Source of the DNA: Cryobacterium arcticum | GTDB taxonomy: Bacteria; Actinomycetota; Actinomycetes; Actinomycetales; Microbacteriaceae | DNA length: 64,000 nt | Assembly (NCBI RefSeq): GCF_003185895.1 | Contig: NZ_QHLY01000005.1 | Location: forward strand, 62,001 to 126,000 | Reading direction: 5' to 3' | Shown here: positions 16,672 through 24,708 of the stretch, piece by piece | Numbering within the stretch: the stretch's first letter is position 1 | How the letters are laid out: each line of letters begins with the position of its first letter | Position numbers and translations under genes: made by a program | The notes under the pieces: generated by a model | Seen by the model: the letters and a program-made list of their open reading frames with translations, nothing else | What the model was told of the DNA's origin: nothing | Databases searched by the model: none

Positions 16672-17358
16672 GTGAGCAGAGTGCACGCATCCCGAGTCAC
16701 GGTTCCGCCGACGACGTCCGTCGTTCCCTTCCTGCCGATTCTCGTCGTCAGCGTCATCCACCTGGGCGCCATTCTGCTGGGGCAGAACGACATCGTGGCG
16801 TGGACCAAGCCGCTGCTCATGCCGGCCCTGGCGATCGGACTGATCTGGGCCGCGCCGCAGCGCCGATCGCCGGCCGTTCTGCTGGGAGCGCTCGCCCTGT
16901 TCCTGTCCTGGGTGGGAGACGTCACCCTGCGGTGGTTCGTCGTCGGGCTGATCTTCTTCCTGCTGGCCCACATCGTCTACCTCGTGCTCTTCGTGAGCAG
17001 GCTCACGGCACGCCGAATGCCCTGGTGGGCCGTCGCCTACCTGGTCTGGCTCGGTGTGCTGCTCGTGATGCTGGCTCCGCACACCGGCTCGCTGCTGATC
17101 CCGGTGATCGCCTACGGCGTCGTGCTCTCCGCGATGGCGGCGTTCGCGTCCCGGTGCAACCGCTGGGTCGCGGTCGGCGGGGCGCTCTTCGTCGTCTCCG
17201 ATTCGATCCTGGCCATCGACAGGTTCCTGCCCAACGCCGGTATCCCGTTGGCGGACGCCGTGATCATGGTGACCTATCTCGCGGCGCAGACGCTCATCGT
17301 GTGGGGATTGCTGCAGCACGAGCGGGCCCGAGTGGCTCTGGGGCCATCGTCGGCGTGA
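16672..17358 (+). CDS. YhhN/TMEM86 family membrane protein (lysoplasmalogenase-like)
   Basis: 228 residues with about eight hydrophobic segments. Family features are WTKPLLMPALAIGLIW, LFLSWVGDVTLRW (conserved S-x-x-G-D) and FVVSDSILAIDRFLP (conserved S-D). Eukaryotic TMEM86B hydrolyses the vinyl-ether bond of lysoplasmalogens. Bacterial YhhN members share the acidic residues, but their substrate is often unclear and few aerobic actinobacteria make plasmalogens. The ATG at 16672 could be replaced by a GTG nearby (gtgagcagagtg) with no effect on the core. It is a single gene with no obvious operon partner. Confidence 0.8.
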   Translation: MSRVHASRVTVPPTTSVVPFLPILVVSVIHLGAILLGQNDIVAWTKPLLMPALAIGLIWAAPQRRSPAVLLGALALFLSWVGDVTLRWFVVGLIFFLLAHIVYLVLFVSRLTARRMPWWAVAYLVWLGVLLVMLAPHTGSLLIPVIAYGVVLSAMAAFASRCNRWVAVGGALFVVSDSILAIDRFLPNAGIPLADAVIMVTYLAAQTLIVWGLLQHERARVALGPSSA

Positions 17359-17545
17359 TCTCAGCCCGGTTGGCAGCTCGCCAGCCCGTGCCTCTGTCGC
17401 GGCAGCATTCAAGTCTCCTTCGCCGGGCCGAATGGCCCTGTTCCATCGCGTGTGAGGATGCTTAGCCTCTAAGTCGGGGTGTTCGCCCCTTCCCATTGCC
17501 GGGAGGAATCAAGGCCGGCATCCGCCCGGCGGGAACGAGGATCAG

Positions 17546-17890
17546 GTGCCAACCAGGGTGTGTGCGGAAGACGAGCTGGAGCTCGGCGAAGCATTCAAGG
17601 TCATCATCGACGGCGTGCCCGTTGCCCTGGTAAAGGACAGCGCCGGCAACTGCTTCGCGCTCGGCGACACCTGTTCGCACGGTGACATCTCGTTGTCTGA
17701 GGGCTTCGTCGAGGGCGATGAGATCGAGTGCTGGGCGCACGGCGGCAAGTTCGAGCTCGCCACCGGTGCCCCGCGCGCGCTGCCCGTGAGTGATCCGGTG
17801 CCGGTTTACCCGCTCACGATCGTGGATGGCGATGTCTATGTAGACGTGACGTCCCGGGTGGACGTGGCTGCCTACCTCGCCAGCGCCTGA
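17546..17890 (+). CDS. Rieske [2Fe-2S] ferredoxin (non-haem iron oxygenase type)
   Basis: 114 residues, GTG start at 17546 (MPTRVCAEDELELGE). The cluster motif is complete: CSHG and, 18 residues on, CWAHGGKF supply two Cys and two His ligands. It is a soluble cytoplasmic electron carrier. Such proteins usually sit beside an oxygenase or in SUF operons in actinobacteria, but here no oxygenase or suf gene adjoins it, so the partner is unknown. A hairpin follows the gene and overlaps the end of the convergent moaA. Confidence 0.9.
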   Translation: MPTRVCAEDELELGEAFKVIIDGVPVALVKDSAGNCFALGDTCSHGDISLSEGFVEGDEIECWAHGGKFELATGAPRALPVSDPVPVYPLTIVDGDVYVDVTSRVDVAAYLASA

Positions 17891-17945
17891 GCGCCGGGGC
17901 CGCTCGAGAGGGTTGAGGGCAGCTCAACCAGGCACAGGCACGGCC

Positions 17946-17975
17946 GCTGACGCCGCCCATCGGGGCGGGGTCAGC
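17946..17975. terminator. Bidirectional hairpin between Rieske gene and moaA
   Basis: Arms gctgacgccgccc (17946-17958) and gggcgggGTCAGC (17963-17975) pair over 13 positions with one G-G mismatch and loop atcg. The right arm includes the moaA stop codon. The genes are convergent, which fits a shared terminator; no U-tract is seen. Confidence 0.5.
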
Positions 17976-19086
17976 CGCCGATGTAGGACATCTCGATCTT
18001 CTTGCGGCCGGAGGACCGCACGGCGCCGGTCTGGGCGCTGCGCAGCTGCGAGGCACGATCCGTGCGCTGGCGCCAGATGGAGCCCATCGCGGCCGAGAGC
18101 TGCTCGTCGGTGCTGCCGTCGCGCAGCAGCGCACGCAGGTCGTGGCCCTCGCTGGCGAACAGGCAGGTGAAGAGCTTGCCGTCGGTGGAGACCCGCGCGC
18201 GGGAGCAGGTGTGGCAGAACGACTGGGTGACGCTGGAGATGAGGCCGATCTCGCCGCCGCCGTCGACGTAGCGCCAGCGCCTTGAGGTCTCGCCGGTGTA
18301 GTTGGGGGCCACCTCTTCGAGCGGCAGTTCGGCGTGGATGCGATCGCGCACCTCGCTGGACGGCAGCACCGCGGCCATGTCCCAGCCGTTGCTCGTGCCC
18401 ACGTCCATGAACTCGATGAACCGGAGGATGTAGGGGGTGCCCTTGAAGTGCCGGGCCATGTTGACGATGTCGTGGTCGTTCTGCCCGCGCTTGACCACCA
18501 TGTTGATCTTGATCGGGCCGAGGCCCACGGCGTGGGCGGCGTCGAGGCCGGCGAGCACCCGGCCGACCGGGAAGTTCACGTCGTTCATGGTGCGGAAGGT
18601 GGCGTCGTCGAGGGAGTCGAGGGACACCGTGACCCGCTTGAGTCCGGCGTCCTTGAGCGCCTGCGCCTTCATCGCCAGCGCTGACCCGTTGGTGGTGAGG
18701 GCGATATCGACCGGCCGGCCGGCCGGGGTGCGCAGCTCGGCGAGCATCGCGATGAGTTCTTCCAGGCCCTTTCGCAGCAACGGCTCGCCGCCGGTGAGGC
18801 GGATCTTCTCCACCCCGTGCGCCACCGAGATGCGGGCCAGCCGGGTCATCTCCTCGAAGGAGAGCATCTCGTCCCGCGGCATGAAGGCGAAGTCCTTGCC
18901 GAAGACCTCCTTGGGCATGCAGTACACGCAGCGGAAGTTGCACCGGTCGGTGACCGAGAGTCGCAAGTCGTGCAGCGGACGATCGAGGGTGTCGACGAGT
19001 GGCGCAGCCGGTGTGGAAGCAGGGGACCCCGGCGTTGTCGCCCCAGCGGGCGCGACAACGTGCGCTGAGAGGGGTGCGCCGGACAT
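17971..19086 (-). CDS. moaA: GTP 3',8-cyclase MoaA (molybdenum cofactor)
   Basis: 371 residues. After an Ala/Pro-rich N-terminal extension of about 30 residues comes the radical-SAM motif CNFRCVYC (C49, C53, C56). [13 protein letters not shown] supports SAM binding. The C-terminal cluster has [20 protein letters not shown], and the chain ends YIGG, the GG tail needed for catalysis in MoaA. It turns GTP into 3',8-cyclo-dihydro-GTP, the first Moco step. No other moa or moe gene is in the window, so it is detached from its pathway here. It is divergent from the DUF222/HNH gene over a 200-nt gap. Confidence 0.96.
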   Translation of the reverse strand: MSGAPLSAHVVAPAGATTPGSPASTPAAPLVDTLDRPLHDLRLSVTDRCNFRCVYCMPKEVFGKDFAFMPRDEMLSFEEMTRLARISVAHGVEKIRLTGGEPLLRKGLEELIAMLAELRTPAGRPVDIALTTNGSALAMKAQALKDAGLKRVTVSLDSLDDATFRTMNDVNFPVGRVLAGLDAAHAVGLGPIKINMVVKRGQNDHDIVNMARHFKGTPYILRFIEFMDVGTSNGWDMAAVLPSSEVRDRIHAELPLEEVAPNYTGETSRRWRYVDGGGEIGLISSVTQSFCHTCSRARVSTDGKLFTCLFASEGHDLRALLRDGSTDEQLSAAMGSIWRQRTDRASQLRSAQTGAVRSSGRKKIEMSYIGG

Positions 19087-19286
19087 GTATCGACCCTAAC
19101 CCCGAACGGTTACGGTTTGATTGCGGATGCGTGAGGAGCAGTGTCGGCACCCGAAACTCACTCCCGCCGCCCGGTGATTCTGCCCGGCGGAGCCGTTGCG
19201 CGATCGCATCCCCTGAGCCCAAAAAGAGTTATCAACAAGTTGATTTTTGCTCACACAAAGCTTCGATACCGGGCTAGATTCGGGGT

Positions 19287-20993
19287 ATGACAATCCAGAC
19301 GATTATCGAAGACACGTTCGGCGGGGAGGACCTTCCCGTCGGCGCCGTGTTCGATGCCGTCAGGCCGGATGATGCGGGCACGGATTCTTCTGGTAAGACC
19401 GGCATTGCCCGTGGCCCGCTGGTGGAGGCTGCGGCCTCGGTGGCCCGGCTCGGCCGGTGCAGCACGGATTACGACCGCCTGTCAGACGCCGATGCCTTGG
19501 CCGGGCAGAAGACGCTCGCGCGGTTGCGGCACGAGCTGGACACCTGCAAGGCCTGGATGGCGAAGACCCTCGCGCAGCGTTCCCGCTGGGAGCTGGGCCA
19601 GGACGGCCTGGCCAAGAAGCACGGCTATCTCTCCCCCGAAGACCTGATCCAGAATCTCACCGGTGGCACCAAGGCCGACACCCGCAAACTCGTCGAGGTG
19701 GGCCGGATGCTGGCCGAAACCGAAGCGGCCAGCGCTCTACAGGCCGCAGCCGAAGCCGAAGCAGAGGCCGAGGCTGCCCGCAGGTTGCTCGACCAGGCTG
19801 ACCCGGGCAGCGACGGCCGGGTGGACCTCGACCCGGACGGCACTGACCCGGACGGCACTGGCACCGACAATTTCAGTACTCCGTCGCTTCCACCGGTGCC
19901 GGCGCCCTGGCACGCGCCGATCGCTCGCGCCTTGAGCGACGGCACCCTGTCCATCGACGCGGCCCACGCCCTGCGCAAAGGGCTGGGCGACATCGACACC
20001 GTCGTCACCGGCCCGGTCCTCACCGAGGCCCTGGACCGGTTGCTCGCCGATGCCCCGACGATGAACGCGGACCAGCTCCTCAAAGCCGCCCGGCAGGCAC
20101 GGGACAGCCTCGACGAAGCCGGCATCCGGGTGCGCGAACAGAAAGCCTGGGACGACCGCTACCTGCGCATCTGGACCCTCGACACCGGCCAAGTCCGGGT
20201 GGACGGCCTCTTCCCGCCCGAGCAGGGCGAGTTCATCAAATCCACCTTCGACAGCCTCACCAGCCCCCGCCGCGGCGGCGTGCGCTTCGTCGACACCGAC
20301 CGCGCCGCCTGGGCACGCCGCGTGCAAGACGACCCCCGCACCACCACCCAGATCACCTGCGACGGCTTCATCGACCTCCTCCGCGCCGGCACCACCATCA
20401 ACCCGAACGAGATGCTCGGCGGCCGCCGCCCCACCGTACAGATCCTCACCACCGTCACCCCCACGGCCCCCGACCGGCCCGTCACCGCCGATGACATCCT
20501 GATCAACCCGCCCGGGCAGGCCGGCCAGGTCGGCCACGGCTCCATCGAAGGCAACACCTCCCCGGTCTCTGCCGAAACCATCGAACGCCTGATCTGCGAC
20601 TCCGGCACCGTCGACATCCGCTTCGACGACCACAACCGGCCCCTCGACGTCGGACACGAACAACGCCTCTTCAACCGCGCCCAACGCCGAGCCCTCGCCG
20701 CCCGCGACGGCGGTTGCACCTGGCCCGGCTGCGACCGGCCACCCTCCTTCACCGAAGCACACCACATCGAACACTGGCAACGCGACAACGGCCGAACCGA
20801 CATCAACCACGGCATCCTGCTCTGCCGCACCCACCACCTGTTACTGCACAACCAACGCTGGCAGATCTTCGAAAACCAAGGCCGCTACTGGCTACGCCCA
20901 CCCGCCACGATCGACCCCGGCCAAACCCTCATCGAGATGACCGGCCGGGCGCAGGGTCTGCTGCCCAAGCCCTTAGCACCACCGAACTCCTGA
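19287..20993 (+). CDS. DUF222/HNH endonuclease-domain protein (13E12 type)
   Basis: 568 residues. The N-terminal part is DUF222 (SVARLGRCSTDYDRLSDADAL onwards) with an Ala/Glu-rich helical section near 150-175. The C-terminal HNH motif is complete: CTWPGCDRPPSFTEAHHIEHW, then INHGILLCRTHHLLLHN. These multicopy actinobacterial genes (the M. tuberculosis 13E12 family) are spread by recombination. Their biological role is unknown, and nuclease activity is inferred from the motif. Third-position C is notably high in the second half. The upstream 60 nt are AT-rich (aaaaagagttatcaacaag), likely the promoter. Confidence 0.93.
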   Translation: MTIQTIIEDTFGGEDLPVGAVFDAVRPDDAGTDSSGKTGIARGPLVEAAASVARLGRCSTDYDRLSDADALAGQKTLARLRHELDTCKAWMAKTLAQRSRWELGQDGLAKKHGYLSPEDLIQNLTGGTKADTRKLVEVGRMLAETEAASALQAAAEAEAEAEAARRLLDQADPGSDGRVDLDPDGTDPDGTGTDNFSTPSLPPVPAPWHAPIARALSDGTLSIDAAHALRKGLGDIDTVVTGPVLTEALDRLLADAPTMNADQLLKAARQARDSLDEAGIRVREQKAWDDRYLRIWTLDTGQVRVDGLFPPEQGEFIKSTFDSLTSPRRGGVRFVDTDRAAWARRVQDDPRTTTQITCDGFIDLLRAGTTINPNEMLGGRRPTVQILTTVTPTAPDRPVTADDILINPPGQAGQVGHGSIEGNTSPVSAETIERLICDSGTVDIRFDDHNRPLDVGHEQRLFNRAQRRALAARDGGCTWPGCDRPPSFTEAHHIEHWQRDNGRTDINHGILLCRTHHLLLHNQRWQIFENQGRYWLRPPATIDPGQTLIEMTGRAQGLLPKPLAPPNS

Positions 20994-21056
20994 AACGACC
21001 GATCCCGTGATCGGGGCGGGGTCGTCGTCGGGGTGGTTGCGCGCTAGGGTCTGCGC

Positions 21057-22019
21057 GTGACAACGGATGACCACGACTGCTGCACACCGAATCGTGAGGT
21101 GAGCGGTGCCGCGTCAGTTCCCCGAGCTGATGTCCCCACGACCGAGCACGCTGGCGGACACTCTGGCGGGCACACGCTGGAACAGGCCGAGGTTCCGGCC
21201 CAGCAGTTCCAGATGGGCGACGCCGATGGCGCTGGCAATCCCGGGGACGGCGAGACACCCGTGCACGCAGTGTCGCTGGATGCCTTCTCGATGGACGTGA
21301 CGACCGTGACCAACGCCGACTTCGCCACGTTCGTCGGCGATACGGGGTACCGCACCGAGTCCGAGAGGTTCGGCTACTCGGCAGTGTTCCACCTGGCGCT
21401 CAAGGCCGAACTCGACGATATTCTCGGCCAACCGCCGCAGACGCCCTGGTGGCTCGGGGTGCGGGGCGCCAACTGGGCGCATCCGGCGGGTCCGCAGTCG
21501 TCGCTCGACGGTCTGGAGCAGCATCCGGTGGTGCAGGTGAGCTGGAACGACGCCCAGGCCTACTGCGCCTGGGCCGGCCGGAGGCTGCCCACCGAGGCCG
21601 AATGGGAATGCGCCGCGCGCGGCGGGCTGACCGGACGGCGTTACCCGTGGGGTGACGAGTGGGAAGAGGGCCGACGATGCAACATCTGGCAGGGCCGGTT
21701 TCCCGCGGTGAACACGCTGGCCGACGGCTGGCTCACCACAGCGCCGGTACGGGAGTTCACTCCCAACGGCTACGGGCTCTGGCAGAGCGTGGGCAACGTC
21801 TGGGAGTGGTGCGCCGACTGGTGGGCCGAGGACTACTACGCCAGCTCCCCCGGCCAGAATCCAGCCGGACCGGCCATGGGCGGCCAACGGGTGATGCGCG
21901 GCGGCTCGTACCTCTGCCACGACTCCTATTGCAACCGGTATCGCAACTCCGCTCGGGCCTCGAACACCGCCGACTCCGCCGCCGGCAACGTGGGCTTCCG
22001 CACCGTCGCCCTCACCTGA
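21057..22019 (+). CDS. Formylglycine-generating enzyme (SUMF1 family)
   Basis: 320 residues from a GTG. The N-terminal CCTPNR (8-13) is typical of bacterial FGE. The sulfatase-modifying-factor domain follows, with VVQVSWNDAQAYCAW, RLPTEAEWECAARGG and GNVWEWCADWW. The copper-binding active-site cysteines are C287 and C292 in GGSYLCHDSYCNRYRNSAR. FGE oxidises the Cys of CxPxR sulfatases to formylglycine using O2. The next gene encodes exactly such a sulfatase (CSPTR), so the two form a functional pair. The sulfatase seems to have its own promoter. Confidence 0.95.
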   Translation: MTTDDHDCCTPNREVSGAASVPRADVPTTEHAGGHSGGHTLEQAEVPAQQFQMGDADGAGNPGDGETPVHAVSLDAFSMDVTTVTNADFATFVGDTGYRTESERFGYSAVFHLALKAELDDILGQPPQTPWWLGVRGANWAHPAGPQSSLDGLEQHPVVQVSWNDAQAYCAWAGRRLPTEAEWECAARGGLTGRRYPWGDEWEEGRRCNIWQGRFPAVNTLADGWLTTAPVREFTPNGYGLWQSVGNVWEWCADWWAEDYYASSPGQNPAGPAMGGQRVMRGGSYLCHDSYCNRYRNSARASNTADSAAGNVGFRTVALT

Positions 22020-22060
22020 CCTCGCCTCCCCGTCCCCTCGGCCCCTGCGGTTCGGTGTGC

Positions 22061-22088
22061 CTTGAAGCGGGGCAGGGGCGGTTATACA
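22061..22088 (+). promoter_or_regulatory. Candidate promoter for the sulfatase gene
   Basis: A -35-like cttgaa (22061-22066) and -10-like tataca (22083-22088), spacer 16 nt. The predicted start site near 22095 would give a leader of about 70 nt before the ATG at 22164. The match to sigma-70-type consensus is moderate. Confidence 0.4.
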
Positions 22089-22163
22089 GTCGCTCAGGTC
22101 AGCGCCTGCTGGCGCAGGGCCCTTCGTGGGGCGGCCCCAATTCACCATGAAACGGAGTACCCC

Positions 22164-24518
22164 ATGCCCGCACCGTTCACAGGCAGTATCAACGTCGACA
22201 TCCGCGACTCTGAGCCGGATTGGGCGCCGTTCGAACCGCCCAAAGCCAAGGCCGGGTCACCCAACGTGGTCTACATCGTGCTCGATGATGTGGGGTTCTC
22301 CGCGATGTCGAGCTACGGCGGGCCGATCCAGACGCCCAACATCGACCGGGTGGCGGATGCCGGGGTGCGGTACACCCAATGGCACACGACTGCGCTCTGC
22401 TCACCCACTCGCTCATGTCTGCTCACCGGGCGCAACCACACCCGCAACAGCATGGCCTGCATCACCGAGGCCGCAATCGGGTTCCCCAACGCGAGCGGCA
22501 CCATCCCGCCGGAGAACGGCATGCTGTCGGAGATCCTCGGCGAGCTGGGTTGGAACACCTACATGGTGGGCAAGTGGCACCTCTGCCCCGATGACGAGAT
22601 GAACGTGGCGTCCACCCGGCGCAACTGGCCCAGCGGCCGTGGCTTCGAGCGCTGGTACGGCTTTCTCGGCGCAGAGACCAACCAGTGGTACCCCGACCTG
22701 GTGCACGACAACCACCCGGTGGACCAGCCCGAATTGCCCGAAAACGGCTACCACTTCTCGGTGGACATCACCGACAAGGCCATCGAGTTCATCAAGGACG
22801 CCAAGGTGATCGCACCCGAGAAGCCGTTCTTCCTCTATTACGCGCCCGGTGCCGCACACGCCCCGCACCACGCGCCCAAGGAGTGGGCCGACAAGTACAA
22901 GGGCCAGTTCGATCAGGGCTACGAGGCCATTCGCGAGGAAACCCTCGCCAGGCAGAAGACGCTGGGCATCGTGCCGGCCGACACCGAACTGCCGCCGATG
23001 AACCCGCTGGGCACACCGGACACCCGCTCGGGCCCGGACGGCCAGCCGTTCCCGCTGATGGACATGACCCGCCCGTGGGACTCCCTGACCGCCGACGAAC
23101 AGCACCTGTTCAGCCGCATGGCCGAGGTCTACGCCGGGTTCCTCTCCCACGCCGACCACCAGATCGGCCGACTGCTGGACTACCTCGACGAACTCGGCGA
23201 ACGCGACAACACCATGGTGATCGTGGTGTCCGACAACGGCGCCAGCGGAGAGGGCGGCCCGAACGGGTCGGTCAATGAAATGAAATTCGTGAATGGCGTG
23301 CCAGACGAGATGGCCGACAACCTCCGCATGCTCGACGAGCTCGGCGGCCCCGCCACCTACAACCATTATCCGAACGGCTGGGCGATGGCGTTCAACACCC
23401 CATTCAAGATGTGGAAGCGCTACGAGTTCAACGGCGGCACCTGCGACCCGTGCATCATGTCGTGGCCGGCCGGGATACCCGCGCGCGGTGAACTACGCGG
23501 GCAGTACCACCACGCCGTCGACATCGTGCCGACCATCCTCGACGTGCTCGGGGTCGAACCGCCCGAGCGCATCAAGGGCCACGTGCAGAGCCGCTTCGAC
23601 GGGGTGAGCATGCGGTACGGCTTCACGGATGCCGAGGCGCCGACCACCCGCCGCACCCAGTTCTACTCGATGCTGGGTTCCCGGGCGATCTGGCACGACG
23701 GCTGGAAGGCCATTACCACCCACCCCACCCTCAGCGGCTGGAGCCACTTCAACGACGACGAGTGGGAGCTGTACCACACCGATGTGGACCGGGGCGAGCT
23801 GCACAACCTGGCGGCCGAGCATCCCGACAAGGTCCGCGAGCTCGTCAACCTGTGGTTCGCCGAGGCCGGCGCCAATCAAGCGTTCCCGCTCGACGACAGG
23901 TCGGCGTTCGAGATCTTCGTCACCCCGCGGCCGGTGCTCTCCCCGCCCCGTAGCCGGTATGTCTACTACCCGCACACCTCGGAGGTGCCGGAATCGCAGG
24001 CGGTGAACACCCGTAACCGGTCATTCGTGATCGGCGCGCTGGTGGACATGCCCACGGCGGGTGCCGAAGGGGTGCTCTTCGCCCAAGGCTCCCGGTTCGG
24101 CGGGCACGCGCTCTACGTGCAGGACAACCGGCTGCACTACGTGAACAACTTCGTGGGGCTGATGGAGCAGAAGATCGACGCGGACACCGACCTGCCGCAG
24201 GGCGAGAACCTGCTGCTCTCGGCCTCGTTCGAGAAGGACGGCGAGGATCCCCCGCACGTCTCCACCGGCATCCTGACGCTCTACTACGGTGACAAGGCGG
24301 TGGGCTCGGCTCGGATCAAGACCCAGCCGGGCAAGTTCTCGATCGCCGGCGAGGGCCTGAACGTGGGCCGCGACGGCGGTGAGGCCGTGACCGGGTACAG
24401 CGGCACCGCGCCCTGGCCATTCACCGGGGGCACCATCCGGCGGGTGGCAGTGGACGTGAGCGGCGAGCCGTACGTGGACCTCGAACGCGAAGCCCAGGCG
24501 ATGCTGATGCGGGAATAG
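22164..24518 (+). CDS. Type I (formylglycine) sulfatase, arylsulfatase family
   Basis: 784 residues. The ATG at 22164 has cggag 9 nt upstream. There is no signal peptide, so it is predicted cytoplasmic. Metal ligands begin at D41 and D42 (VYIVLDDVGFSAMSSYGG). The modification motif is C79-S-P-T-R83, followed by CLLTGRNHTRNS, then GKWHLCPDDEM and VVSDNGASGEGGPNGS. FGE would convert C79 to formylglycine. A C-terminal region of about 200 residues (after about 580) resembles the extended arylsulfatase tail. The substrate is unknown. The adjacent FGE supports an active enzyme. Confidence 0.94.
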   Translation: MPAPFTGSINVDIRDSEPDWAPFEPPKAKAGSPNVVYIVLDDVGFSAMSSYGGPIQTPNIDRVADAGVRYTQWHTTALCSPTRSCLLTGRNHTRNSMACITEAAIGFPNASGTIPPENGMLSEILGELGWNTYMVGKWHLCPDDEMNVASTRRNWPSGRGFERWYGFLGAETNQWYPDLVHDNHPVDQPELPENGYHFSVDITDKAIEFIKDAKVIAPEKPFFLYYAPGAAHAPHHAPKEWADKYKGQFDQGYEAIREETLARQKTLGIVPADTELPPMNPLGTPDTRSGPDGQPFPLMDMTRPWDSLTADEQHLFSRMAEVYAGFLSHADHQIGRLLDYLDELGERDNTMVIVVSDNGASGEGGPNGSVNEMKFVNGVPDEMADNLRMLDELGGPATYNHYPNGWAMAFNTPFKMWKRYEFNGGTCDPCIMSWPAGIPARGELRGQYHHAVDIVPTILDVLGVEPPERIKGHVQSRFDGVSMRYGFTDAEAPTTRRTQFYSMLGSRAIWHDGWKAITTHPTLSGWSHFNDDEWELYHTDVDRGELHNLAAEHPDKVRELVNLWFAEAGANQAFPLDDRSAFEIFVTPRPVLSPPRSRYVYYPHTSEVPESQAVNTRNRSFVIGALVDMPTAGAEGVLFAQGSRFGGHALYVQDNRLHYVNNFVGLMEQKIDADTDLPQGENLLLSASFEKDGEDPPHVSTGILTLYYGDKAVGSARIKTQPGKFSIAGEGLNVGRDGGEAVTGYSGTAPWPFTGGTIRRVAVDVSGEPYVDLEREAQAMLMRE

Positions 24519-24540
24519 GTGCTGGTCGGAGCTGATATTC

Positions 24541-24598
24541 AGCGGGGCCGAGAAGGCGAAAGGTGCCAGTGCAGGGCCTAAAGCCTCTCGGCCCCGCT
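24541..24598 (+). terminator. Long stem-loop between sulfatase and PTS gene
   Basis: Perfect 13-bp arms, agcggggccgaga (24541-24553) and its complement (24586-24598), with a 32-nt loop. It lies 22 nt after the sulfatase stop and 110 nt before the PTS start. It is most simply a terminator. An antiterminator-type control of the PTS gene is possible but unsupported. Confidence 0.45.
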
Positions 24599-24708
24599 CG
24601 CGGTCACAGGTACGGTGGATGAGCTGCGGCGTCTCTCATCGGGCGCGCACGCACTCCATGGTCGGCGGGCCACACGCCGCCGGCGACGTCCTGGAAGGAC
24701 TCCTCACC

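Noticed and set aside
19287..20993. Part of a mobile intron or transposon because of the HNH motif
   Set aside because: DUF222/HNH genes are ordinary multicopy chromosomal genes in actinobacteria. No terminal repeats or transposase are seen.
20999..21014. Palindrome ccgatc/gatcgg after the DUF222/HNH gene
   Set aside because: Six-base arms in a region of common GC palindromes; no support for termination.
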